Positions 8,014 to 14,960 of a stretch of DNA of 19,896 nucleotides are shown here, piece by piece. Source of the DNA: Schaedlerella sp. (GTDB lineage: Bacteria > Bacillota > Clostridia > Lachnospirales > Lachnospiraceae); the NCBI GenBank assembly GCA_020024595.1, contig JAHHTO010000029.1, positions 1 through 19,896 of the forward strand, given 5' to 3'. Made by a program: the position numbers and the translations under genes. The stretch's first letter is position 1, and each line of letters starts with the position of its first letter. The notes under the pieces were generated by a model. That model saw only the letters and a program-made list of their open reading frames with translations. It was not told where the DNA came from and ran no database searches.

Positions 8014-9936
8014 TTATACATCCAATTCTGCTTCGGTCGCATTTTCATAGATAAATGCTCTTCGTGGCGGCACCTCTGTTCCCATCAGCATTTCCGTTAC
8101 ACCAGACGCCATTCTTGCATCTTCAATCTCTACCAGTTTCAACAACCGTCTTTCAGGATCCAAGGTAGTTTCCCACAGCTGTTGTGCATCCATCTCACCT
8201 AGACCTTTATATCTCTGCAATGTAAATGCTCCATCATGAGTTTTTCTGTACCGTTCCAACGCAGCATCATCATACAAGTACTCTTCTTCCCCTTTTTTTG
8301 GCATTGCTTTATAAAGTGGCGGCATTGCAAGATACACATGCCCTTCATATATCAACTCTGGCATAAACCGGTAGAACAATGTCAAAAGCAACGTAGAAAT
8401 ATGGGCACCGTCCACATCCGCATCTGCCATAATGATAATCTTGTCATATCGCAGTTTCGTAATATCAAAATCATTACCATATCCTTCAGAAAACCCACAA
8501 CCAAAAGCATTGATCATGGTCTTAATCTCTGCATTCGCCAGTACCTTATCAATACTTGCTTTTTCTACATTCAGGATCTTTCCCCGGATCGGAAGGATTG
8601 CTTGATAGTTTCTGTTACGAGCCGTCTTTGCAGAACCACCTGCAGAATCTCCCTCAACAATAAAGATTTCACACTTCTTCGGATCACGACTTTCACAATT
8701 TGCCAGTTTTCCATTACTGTCAAAAGAGTATTTCTGTTTTGTCAGGAGGTTTGTCTTTGCCTTTTCTTCTGTTTTCCGAATTTTTGCTGCTTTTTCTGCA
8801 CTGGAAAGTACACTTTTTAGAGTTTCCAGATTCCGGTCAAAGAAAAGGACGATCTCATCTCCCGTTACCTTGCCCGTTGCCTTTGCCGCATCCGGATTAT
8901 CCAGCTTCGTCTTTGTCTGCCCCTCAAACCGTGGATCCGGATGTTTGATTGAAACAATGGCTGTCATACCGTTTCGGATATCAGCTCCCGTGAAATTGGC
9001 ATCCTTTTCTTTCAAAATTCCAAGTTCTCTCGCATACTGGTTCATCACTGTAGTAAATGTAGTCTTAAACCCAGTAAGATGAGTTCCACCTTCGGAGTTA
9101 TAAATATTATTACAGAATCCAAGTACATTCTCATGGAATTCATTCACATACTGAATTGCTGCTTCCACTTCAATTCCATCTGACTCTCCCTTAAAATAAA
9201 TCGGTTCATGAAGTGTTTCTTTATTCTTATTTAGGTCTTTAATAAATCCAAGAATTCCATCCGGCTCGTGATAGGTAATCTGCTCCGGTTCGTCTCCCCT
9301 CTTATCTTCAAATACGATCGTTAGTTCCGGATTCAAATATGCTGTTTCATGCATACGACTCTTAATTTCTTCTGCACGAAATCGGGTTTTTTCAAAAATC
9401 GTATCATCCGGCAAAAAATTCACTTTTGTTCCTGTCTTCTTTGTTTTACCTGTGACCGGAAGCAGTCCATTTTCCAACTCAATCACTGGAATTCCCCGCT
9501 CATACCGGTCGTGATGGATAGCACCTTCTCTGCTAATCCACACATCCATATAAACAGAAAGTGCGTTGACTACAGAAGAACCAACACCATGCAGTCCACC
9601 ACTTGTCTTATAGGCAGAATCATCAAATTTGCCACCCGCATGCAATGTGGTATAAACAAGCCGCGCTGCAGGCACTCCTTTCTCATGCATTCCCACTGGA
9701 ACTCCACGGCCATTATCTTCCACAGTCGCCGAACCATTTTTTTCCAATATAACATGAATTTCCGAACAAAATCCTGCTAAATGCTCGTCCACAGAGTTAT
9801 CAACAATCTCATAAATCAAATGATTGAGTCCCTTTGTGGACACGCTTCCGATATACATTCCCGGACGCTTCCGGACTGCTTCAAGTCCTTCTAAGACAGA
9901 AATACTATCCGCATTGTATGTATTTTTGTTTCCCAT
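8014..9936 (-). CDS. parE: DNA topoisomerase IV-type subunit B (ParE-like)
   Basis: The 640-residue ATPase subunit of a type IIA topoisomerase. The GHKL ATP site shows EIVDNSVDE with N47, EDNGRGVPVG with D74, and GGLHGVGSS (113-121). The TOPRIM domain shows FIVEGDSAGGSAK with its acidic residue, and IIMADADVDGAHIS. The C-terminus has LQRYKGLGEMDAQQLWETTL. YKTSGGLHGVGSSVVNALS resembles Gram-positive ParE more than GyrB. Together with the downstream A subunit lacking a gyrase box, this favours topoisomerase IV, though a gyrB annotation is possible. The ATG has AGGAGG 9 nt upstream. It is probably transcribed from its own promoter at 10049-10078 through a structured leader. Confidence 0.87.
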   Translation of the reverse strand: MGNKNTYNADSISVLEGLEAVRKRPGMYIGSVSTKGLNHLIYEIVDNSVDEHLAGFCSEIHVILEKNGSATVEDNGRGVPVGMHEKGVPAARLVYTTLHAGGKFDDSAYKTSGGLHGVGSSVVNALSVYMDVWISREGAIHHDRYERGIPVIELENGLLPVTGKTKKTGTKVNFLPDDTIFEKTRFRAEEIKSRMHETAYLNPELTIVFEDKRGDEPEQITYHEPDGILGFIKDLNKNKETLHEPIYFKGESDGIEVEAAIQYVNEFHENVLGFCNNIYNSEGGTHLTGFKTTFTTVMNQYARELGILKEKDANFTGADIRNGMTAIVSIKHPDPRFEGQTKTKLDNPDAAKATGKVTGDEIVLFFDRNLETLKSVLSSAEKAAKIRKTEEKAKTNLLTKQKYSFDSNGKLANCESRDPKKCEIFIVEGDSAGGSAKTARNRNYQAILPIRGKILNVEKASIDKVLANAEIKTMINAFGCGFSEGYGNDFDITKLRYDKIIIMADADVDGAHISTLLLTLFYRFMPELIYEGHVYLAMPPLYKAMPKKGEEEYLYDDAALERYRKTHDGAFTLQRYKGLGEMDAQQLWETTLDPERRLLKLVEIEDARMASGVTEMLMGTEVPPRRAFIYENATEAELDV

Positions 9937-9964
9937 AACCTATTGCCTCCTGCTGGGTGCCTTT

Positions 9965-10027
9965 GCAGAAATCCACCTCTGCCGTCCCATAAATTCAAGG
10001 CTGAAAGAAATGCTTCTCTCAACCTTG
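9965..10027 (-). promoter_or_regulatory. Structured 5' leader of parE (two hairpins)
   Basis: Hairpin 1 (9996-10027) pairs CAAGGTTGAGAGAA with TTCTTTCAGCCTTG around a GCAT loop: 14 continuous pairs, two of them G-U. Hairpin 2 (9965-9982) pairs GCAGA with TCTGC. Both lie between the predicted transcription start (about 10042) and the parE ribosome binding site. Neither is followed by a U-run, so they do not look like terminators. Any regulatory function is inference. Confidence 0.5.
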
Positions 10028-10048
10028 CTTATTTTTTATCATTTGCTT

Positions 10049-10078
10049 ATCATATCATAAACCAGATTCTTTTTTCAA
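10049..10078 (-). promoter_or_regulatory. Predicted sigma-A promoter of parE-parC
   Basis: On the minus strand TTGAAA (10078-10073), an 18-bp spacer, and TATGAT (10054-10049). It lies in the 159-bp gap between spoIIP and parE, so the topoisomerase genes can be expressed in growth independently of the sporulation genes upstream. Confidence 0.6.
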
Positions 10079-10095
10079 TCCCAATTTGTGAACAA

Positions 10096-11292
10096 TCAGT
10101 CACCAACCAGCACACAATGCAATGTTTCAGCAAGTACCTCCATCGCATTTCTCATCTCCTGTACGGTATTCGTCTGTGCTCCTGCTTCAATCAATAGAGA
10201 TTTCGGCTTCAGATGCAGATTATAACGATAACCTCGTAAATAAATCGGACGTACAAATCCCGGGTACATCCTCTCCGATGCCAGCTGCATTTGCAAAGAA
10301 AATGCAAGATTGTCCTGAATATAAGGATTATAAAGATAATCAATATCCCCATTGACACGCGTTCGGCTCAATCCATTAAAATACATAATTTTTGCAGTCT
10401 GTTTTCCTCCGATATCTGTCACCAGATGCGTCTCTTCCGCCACCCCATCTCTGTGCAGATCAATAACTACCTCTATTGATGGATTTGCGTCCAAAATCGG
10501 ACGGATAGAAGCCTCCGCATTTTCATATGCATTGCTCCGGTCTAATTGGCCGTTGATAATATCATAGACACCGGTATCATGAATCGTCTCAATCCCCTTT
10601 GCGTTCAATAGTTGCGTTAAGTATTCTCCTACTCCCACAATACTTGTTGCCGGATCTCCTGGTGTGGAATCGATAAATTCTTCCTGCGAATGTGTATGAA
10701 AAATCAGAATCTTAGGTCCACTGCTTTCCTGATCAATTTTCATACTCCGATTCAAAAGATCATCCGGGTTCAGCTGCTCTGGACCAATCATCGTAGTACT
10801 GTCTACAACATAAAAATTGCTTAGAAGATAGTCAAAATTTCTCAATTTCTCAATAGACAGATCTAGTGTAGGAGGACTCTGAGTCGGCACAATATTTTCC
10901 ACCGGTTCAATCTCACTTTTTGGATTTCCTCTCTCATCTAGCATATGACCATCCTCTGCCTGACTTGCCAGAATTTTAGCAATCGTTTCTTCATCCTCCA
11001 CATATCCATCATATTTTTTATGAGCGTCAATGTATCCAACAATCGGAATCAATGACATTGCTTGTTCCCTCAGCCACTCCTCTGCTGTTTTCACTGAATC
11101 TCCACGGATATAAACTGCTCCCGGAAGATAGGTACGCTCTGCCTGGCGCATCAGTGTTTTCCGAAACTGGTACTTCCACCCGACAGCTGCAGTACCTACA
11201 CTGCTAAATATCAGATATGTACATATCACACAAAGAAAGACAGCAGACAGTATTCCTGCTGTCCTTCCACAACTCACTTTTCGACTTTCCAT
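10096..11292 (-). CDS. spoIIP: Stage II sporulation protein P (SpoIIP)
   Basis: The product is 398 residues. One membrane segment (about 12-38) anchors a large extracytoplasmic domain. The C-terminal amidase/endopeptidase domain carries the zinc and catalytic motifs: ILIFHTHSQEEF (H199, H201), VIDLHRDG (D278, H280) and LLIEAGAQTNT (E369). SpoIIP degrades peptidoglycan with SpoIID and SpoIIM during engulfment of the forespore. The ATG at 11292 has GGAGGAAGG about 7 nt upstream. The gene lies 78 bp after gpr; a gpr-spoIIP pair next to a divergent rpsT is also found in Bacillus. Residues about 60-185 are a less conserved linker. No clear terminator follows it before the parE promoter. Confidence 0.95.
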   Translation of the reverse strand: MESRKVSCGRTAGILSAVFLCVICTYLIFSSVGTAAVGWKYQFRKTLMRQAERTYLPGAVYIRGDSVKTAEEWLREQAMSLIPIVGYIDAHKKYDGYVEDEETIAKILASQAEDGHMLDERGNPKSEIEPVENIVPTQSPPTLDLSIEKLRNFDYLLSNFYVVDSTTMIGPEQLNPDDLLNRSMKIDQESSGPKILIFHTHSQEEFIDSTPGDPATSIVGVGEYLTQLLNAKGIETIHDTGVYDIINGQLDRSNAYENAEASIRPILDANPSIEVVIDLHRDGVAEETHLVTDIGGKQTAKIMYFNGLSRTRVNGDIDYLYNPYIQDNLAFSLQMQLASERMYPGFVRPIYLRGYRYNLHLKPKSLLIEAGAQTNTVQEMRNAMEVLAETLHCVLVGD

Positions 11293-11370
11293 ATACCTTC
11301 CTCCGGATATGAGATCAATTGAATTCTTCTTTTGATTCTGTCCCGTAATTATATGAATCCATCTACAAGA

Positions 11371-12351
11371 TTATACATACTCCTCTTCATTTGTAAAAAG
11401 CAGATTCAATGATTCTGAAATGGTATAGCTAATCTGTTTCACCATTTCATCCTCATCCTTTGGAGTCACAAACATCCCGTTTAAATGTGGCGAAATCAAT
11501 TCTTTTACAAGTTCATATTTTTCGGCATTACTATATGTTTTCAGAACTTCTCCAACTCCGTTCAACATCTTGGAAGATTCCAATGCATCAATCAGGTTTT
11601 CCATCGTATCATTCACAATTGTTGCAGCATCCACAACTGTAGGGACTCCAACCCCTATAACCGGAATTCCAACCGTCTCTTCCGTAATTCCATTTCTGTG
11701 ATTACCGACTCCGGACCCCGGATGGATCCCTGTGTCTGCAATTTGAATCGTACGATTCAAGCGTCTGCTATTTCTCGCTGCCAGTGCATCCACTGCAATT
11801 ACCAAATCCGGTTTCGTCTCACCTACAATACCCTTTACAATCTCTAGACTTTCCATCCCCGTCTGTCCCATTACACCGGGCACAATCGCACTTACCAGCT
11901 TCGCCTGTTCCATTCCCATTGCATATTTTCCGTATTCTCTAACAATATGACGCGTCACACAGAGATTATCTACCACATAAGATCCCAGTGCATCCGGTGT
12001 CACCTGACGATTTCCCAAACCTACTACGAGCACTGACAAATCTTCTTTTTGCAATCTTTTTCTTTCTATCAATTCTTCGATATATCCTGCTAGTTTTCTT
12101 GAAATTTCCCTGTGATAATCCTCATCTGGCACCGCCATATTCGGTGCTTCCAGTGTCAGATATACTCCCACAGGTTTTCCCATCGCCTTTGCTCCATTTT
12201 CCGTCTCCACTTCCACACGGGTCACTCTCATTTCGCAAATCTCATCATACTCTTCTTCCAGAACTACACCCTGGATCTCCACATTGTCTGATTCAAATCG
12301 CTCCTTTTCCTCCAACGCCAAGTCTGTCCTTACACTATACCTCTCAACCAT
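11371..12351 (-). CDS. gpr: Germination protease GPR
   Basis: The product is 326 residues and is the protease that degrades small acid-soluble spore proteins at germination. It begins MVERYSVRTDLALEEKERF, and the SVRTDLA stretch is the family's N-terminal autoprocessing region. GLGNRQVTPDALG (D120) and DLVIAVDALAARNSRRLNRT (D188) hold the conserved acidic residues thought to be catalytic, and IQIADTGIHPGSGVGNHRN is a strong family signature. An open frame extends to ATG 12369, but GGAGGT lies 6 nt before the ATG at 12351 and would be coding in the longer version, so the shorter start is preferred. It is divergent from rpsT. A forespore-specific sigma factor is expected to drive it, but I could not place that promoter. 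Confidence 0.95.
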   Translation of the reverse strand: MVERYSVRTDLALEEKERFESDNVEIQGVVLEEEYDEICEMRVTRVEVETENGAKAMGKPVGVYLTLEAPNMAVPDEDYHREISRKLAGYIEELIERKRLQKEDLSVLVVGLGNRQVTPDALGSYVVDNLCVTRHIVREYGKYAMGMEQAKLVSAIVPGVMGQTGMESLEIVKGIVGETKPDLVIAVDALAARNSRRLNRTIQIADTGIHPGSGVGNHRNGITEETVGIPVIGVGVPTVVDAATIVNDTMENLIDALESSKMLNGVGEVLKTYSNAEKYELVKELISPHLNGMFVTPKDEDEMVKQISYTISESLNLLFTNEEEYV

Positions 12352-12456
12352 CTTCTTACCTCCAATCATGACTCATACGGAACCATCCTCTTTTCATTCA
12401 ACATTTCCTTATTCCTGAACTATCACTAGTTTTTGCAATATTTTCCGAATTATGTA

Positions 12457-12485
12457 TTGACAACACCATTCACTTGGCATAAAAT
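12457..12485 (+). promoter_or_regulatory. Strong sigma-A promoter of rpsT
   Basis: TTGACA (12457-12462), a 17-bp spacer and TAAAAT (12480-12485): consensus -35 and a near-consensus -10. The start of transcription is expected near 12492, leaving a leader of about 83 nt before the rpsT start codon. Confidence 0.85.
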
Positions 12486-12500
12486 AAATGAGTATGTTTC

Positions 12501-12564
12501 GTTGGAACGTCCGTGTCCGAGTCCAACAGAACAAGATTACATTTTGAAAATTACAATAGTTGGA
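12501..12564 (+). promoter_or_regulatory. rpsT leader with two alternative pairings
   Basis: GTTGGA at 12501-12506 can pair with TCCAAC at 12522-12527 to make a leader hairpin. The same hexamer GTTGGA recurs at 12559-12564, where it overlaps the ribosome binding site GGAGGTG (12562-12568). TCCAAC can therefore pair with either copy but not both, and the second pairing would cover the binding site. S20 represses its own translation in Escherichia coli; that this leader does the same is inference. Confidence 0.45.
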
Positions 12565-12574
12565 GGTGTACAGG

Positions 12575-12838
12575 TTGGCTAACATTAAATCCGCAAAAAA
12601 GAGAATTTTAGTAAACGAGACAAAGGCTGCTAGAAATAAAGCAATCAAGTCTAAAGTGAAAACAGCTGTAAAGAAAGTAGAAGTTGCTGTAGCAGAAAAA
12701 GACGTTGAAACAGCTAAGACAGCTCTGAAAGCTGCTATCGTTGAGATTTCCAAAGCTGGAACAAAGGGTGTATATCACAAAAACACTGTTTCCAGAAAAA
12801 TCGCTCGTCTTTCCAAAGCAGTAGACAGCATTGCCTAA
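12575..12838 (+). CDS. rpsT: 30S ribosomal protein S20
   Basis: The product is 87 residues, highly basic and helical, beginning MANIKSAKKRILVNETKAARN and ending SRKIARLSKAVDSIA, a full-length S20, which binds 16S rRNA at the base of the 30S body. The start is TTG at 12575, 6 nt after GGAGGTG. An upstream TTG at 12560 is in frame but includes the binding site, so it is rejected. A UUG start is also used by Escherichia coli rpsT, where it takes part in autoregulation. It is the only plus-strand gene in the window, divergent from gpr and convergent with ilvC, with its own promoter and terminator. Confidence 0.96.
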   Translation: MANIKSAKKRILVNETKAARNKAIKSKVKTAVKKVEVAVAEKDVETAKTALKAAIVEISKAGTKGVYHKNTVSRKIARLSKAVDSIA

Positions 12839-12868
12839 TCATTGCTTAATTATAGAATTTAAAACAAC

Positions 12869-12904
12869 AAAAAACATCTGCTACCGTCATGGCAGATGTT
12901 TTTT
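12869..12904. terminator. Bidirectional intrinsic terminator between rpsT and ilvC
   Basis: AAAAAACATCTGC pairs with GCAGATGTTTTTT around a short loop, giving a 7-bp GC-containing stem flanked by six A and six T. It reads as a terminator in both directions, serving rpsT on the plus strand and ilvC on the minus strand; the minus-strand U-tract continues as TTTTTTGTTGTTTT. Confidence 0.92.
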
Positions 12905-12935
12905 ATTATTCTAATATCTTCTTATATTTTTAATC

Positions 12936-13955
12936 TTAGTTGTTAATCAGCTTATCTTCATCACTCCAGCTGTACAGTTTTCTAATCTCTTCGCCAACTT
13001 TCTCTGACGGATGCTCAGATGCCAGTTTTCTCATTGCCTTAAAGTGAGCCTGACCACCTGCCTCAGACATATCAAGTAAGAAATCTTTTGCAAAGGAACC
13101 ATCCTGAATATTTTTCAGAATCTGTTTCATTGCTTTCTTTGTCTCATCCGTAATAATCTTCGGTCCTGTAATATAATCACCATACTCTGCTGTATTAGAG
13201 ATAGAATATCTCATTCCTGCAAATCCAGACTGATAAATCAAATCCACGATCAGTTTCATCTCATGGATACACTCAAAATATGCATTTCTCGGATCGTATC
13301 CTGCTTCTGTCAAAGTTTCAAATCCAGCCTGCATTAATGCACATACACCGCCACAAAGTACTGCCTGCTCACCAAAAAGATCTGTCTCTGTCTCTGTTCT
13401 GAATGTAGTTTCCAATACTCCAGCTCTCGATCCGCCGATACCTGAAGCATAAGCCAGTGCTTTATCAAGTGCTTTTCCTGTTGCATCCTGCTCAACTGCT
13501 ACCAGACATGGCACACCCTTTCCTACCTCGTACTCACTTCTTACCGTATGTCCCGGTCCTTTCGGAGCAATCATTGTAACATCCACATATGATGGTGGTA
13601 CAATCTGTCCAAAATGAATATTAAATCCATGAGCAAACATCAGCATGTTTCCCTCTTCCAGATTTGGCTCGATGTCATTCTTATACATCGCTGCCTGCTT
13701 TTCATCATTGATCAGAATCATGATGATATCAGCTTTCTTTGCTGCTTCTGCTGCTGTAAACACTTCAAATCCTTGCTCTTCTGCTCTTTTCCAAGATTTA
13801 CTTCCCTCGTACAGACCAATAATAACCTTACATCCGGAATCTCTTAAGTTCAGTGCATGCGCATGTCCCTGACTTCCGTAACCGATAATTGCAATTGTCT
13901 TGCCCTCTAACAGGGAAAGATTACAATCTTCCTGATAATAAATCTTTGCTGCCAT
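12936..13955 (-). CDS. ilvC: Ketol-acid reductoisomerase (class I)
   Basis: The product is 339 residues, the class I length. It converts acetolactate and acetohydroxybutyrate to the dihydroxy acids of valine and isoleucine synthesis, using Mg2+ and a nicotinamide cofactor. The Rossmann motif is IGYGSQGHAHALNLRDSG (about 24-41). H109 lies in MFAHGFNIHFG. The metal ligands are in ETDLFGEQ (D192, E196) and FECIHEMK (E228, E232). In the cofactor-specificity loop (GLYEGSKSWKRAE), Y49 replaces the Arg usual in NADPH enzymes, with E50 next to it, so cofactor preference is uncertain. AGGAGG lies 9 nt before the ATG. It follows ilvN by 87 bp, probably in one transcript, and ends at a bidirectional terminator. 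Confidence 0.97.
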   Translation of the reverse strand: MAAKIYYQEDCNLSLLEGKTIAIIGYGSQGHAHALNLRDSGCKVIIGLYEGSKSWKRAEEQGFEVFTAAEAAKKADIIMILINDEKQAAMYKNDIEPNLEEGNMLMFAHGFNIHFGQIVPPSYVDVTMIAPKGPGHTVRSEYEVGKGVPCLVAVEQDATGKALDKALAYASGIGGSRAGVLETTFRTETETDLFGEQAVLCGGVCALMQAGFETLTEAGYDPRNAYFECIHEMKLIVDLIYQSGFAGMRYSISNTAEYGDYITGPKIITDETKKAMKQILKNIQDGSFAKDFLLDMSEAGGQAHFKAMRKLASEHPSEKVGEEIRKLYSWSDEDKLINN

Positions 13956-13982
13956 TTTAACATACCTCCTGATTCTTGAAAT

Positions 13983-14004
13983 GCCGGAAATACTCCGGCT
14001 TTTT
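13983..14004. other. GC-rich hairpin between ilvN and ilvC
   Basis: GCCGGA, loop AATAC, TCCGGC, followed on the plus strand by TTTTT. In the ilvN-ilvC message (minus) no U-run follows, so it is probably an intercistronic stem 13 nt upstream of the ilvC ribosome binding site. On the plus strand it has the form of an intrinsic terminator that would stop antisense transcription reading through from rpsT. Confidence 0.55.
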
Positions 14005-14042
14005 CTTATTATTTCTTTCTATGTAGTTAAAGGCAAATGCCT

Positions 14043-14558
14043 CTAGCTTTCGTTATTTTCGGAAGGAGGATAACATCCCTGCTTTCCTCTGGAAAGTCCG
14101 GTAATTCCTGTTCTTGCCAGCTCTAGAATCTCATATCCATCCAAAAGATTTAAAAATGCTTCCAACTTGGACTGATCGCCAGTCAATTCTACGATCAAAG
14201 ATTCCTTCTCCACATCCACAATTTTTGCACGAAAAATATCTGCAATAGAGTTCACTTCAGCTCGCTGCTGCGCATTTGCCCGAATCTTCACCATAATCAA
14301 CTCACGAAATACAGATTCACCATCTTTTAGAACTTTAATTTCCCTGACCTCTTCCAGTTTACGGACCTGCTTTTCAATCTGAGACAAAATCAATTCATCT
14401 CCTGTTGCCACAACCGTGATCCGTGTAAAATCAGTATCCGTTGTAGTACCTGAAGTAATACTGTCAATACTGTATCCTCGTCGGCTGAATAACCCGGCAA
14501 TCCGACTTAATACTCCCGGATTATTATCTACCAACAATGAATATACCTGTTTTCTCAT
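14043..14558 (-). CDS. ilvN: Acetolactate synthase small (regulatory) subunit
   Basis: The product is 171 residues, a full-length acetohydroxy-acid synthase regulatory subunit. The N-terminal ACT domain (about 4-76) begins YSLLVDNNPGVLSRIAGLFS and contains the RRGYSIDSI segment typical of the valine-binding interface. The C-terminal domain (about 82-157) includes ELIMVKIRANAQQRAEV and LTGDQSKLEAFLNLL. It stabilises the catalytic large subunit and confers feedback inhibition. No large-subunit gene (ilvB) is adjacent: upstream is a promoter, then the segment beyond galE. The catalytic partner must be encoded elsewhere. The ATG is preceded by AGGTAGGAAAATAGT, a moderate binding site. It is followed by ilvC. 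Confidence 0.95.
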   Translation of the reverse strand: MRKQVYSLLVDNNPGVLSRIAGLFSRRGYSIDSITSGTTTDTDFTRITVVATGDELILSQIEKQVRKLEEVREIKVLKDGESVFRELIMVKIRANAQQRAEVNSIADIFRAKIVDVEKESLIVELTGDQSKLEAFLNLLDGYEILELARTGITGLSRGKQGCYPPSENNES

Positions 14559-14595
14559 ACTATTTTCCTACCTTTTATATATCATTTCAATATTC

Positions 14596-14619
14596 AAAAA
14601 CAGAGTGCGTTCTGTTTTT
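14596..14619 (-). other. Hairpin at the 5' end of the ilvN transcript
   Basis: AAAAACAGA pairs perfectly with TCTGTTTTT (9 bp) around a six-base loop. It starts within a few bases of the expected transcription start (about 14615), so the mRNA may carry all or part of a 5'-terminal stem. With about 57 nt of leader there is no room for a T-box or a long attenuator. Confidence 0.45.
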
Positions 14620-14621
14620 TT

Positions 14622-14650
14622 ATAATAACAAGTTTTTCTTTTCTTGTCAA
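14622..14650 (-). promoter_or_regulatory. Strong sigma-A promoter of ilvN-ilvC
   Basis: On the minus strand TTGACA (14650-14645), a 17-bp A-rich spacer and TATTAT (14627-14622). A consensus -35 with optimal spacing makes this one of the best promoters in the window. It drives ilvN-ilvC independently of the genes beyond 14700. Confidence 0.85.
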
Positions 14651-14698
14651 TACCTGAAACTTAAGTTTTTACTTTCATTCTGTGCTTATTTCCTACAG

Positions 14699-14746
14699 AA
14701 AACAAAAGACAATTGCCCCAATGTATCTGTCCAGACACATTGGGGC
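14699..14746 (-). terminator. Intrinsic terminator, probably the original galE terminator
   Basis: GCCCCAATGT (14715-14724) pairs with ACATTGGGGC (14737-14746) through ten perfect pairs, with a further inner TCTG/CAGA. On the minus strand AATTGTCTTTTGTTTT follows, a moderate U-tract. It now ends transcripts from the CPBP gene and any read-through from galE. One arm is part of the 24-bp direct repeat whose other copy sits directly behind galE. Confidence 0.75.
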
Positions 14747-14757
14747 GATTAAACCTA
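14734..14757 (+). repeat. 24-bp direct repeat, left copy
   Basis: Starts GACACATTGGGG and ends GATTAAACCTA. It is identical base for base to 15881-15904. This copy includes one full arm of the terminator hairpin at 14715-14746. Outside the 24 bases the flanks differ (CCA before and AAG after, against TCG and TTT). Confidence 0.9.
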
Positions 14758-14960
14758 AAGCTTGAATCGTACGTTGACGAGTAAGGGACTGCAGAGCAAG
14801 TTATTTATTTCGTCCTATACTAATAGAGTAAAGTGCTTGCATTCTCTAACAATTATTGTGGACTGATTTTTAGTGCAAAACAATCCGTCGAATTATTTTT
14901 CACTTACCTACTATCTACTAAACTTGTCAAGTAGCATCTCTGTTTTCATGCACTTTCTCT
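14758..14960. other. Non-coding left part of the inserted segment
   Basis: I see no gene here. It contains a short imperfect hairpin (14860-14886, GGACTGATTT against AAACAATCC with two mismatches) that could weakly terminate the CPBP transcript, a CGATT/AATCG inverted pair (14746-14769) reaching into the left 24-bp repeat, and TTATTTATTTCGTCCTATACT (14801-14821), which matches 15858-15878 at 18 of 21 positions. Confidence 0.5.

Noticed and set aside
12352..12390. Sigma-G-like promoter for gpr (TGAATG followed 15 bp later by CGTATGA)
   Set aside because: The -10 matches poorly and the spacing is short; expected biologically but not supported by these bases.
14559..14700. T-box or other riboswitch upstream of ilvN
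   Set aside because: The promoter at 14622-14650 leaves only about 57 nt of leader and there is no T-box-like conserved sequence.
14811..14840. Resemblance of TATACTAATAGAG to the 3' end of 23S rRNA
   Set aside because: The match is only about nine bases; flanking rRNA sequence and the 5S gene are absent, so I treat it as chance.
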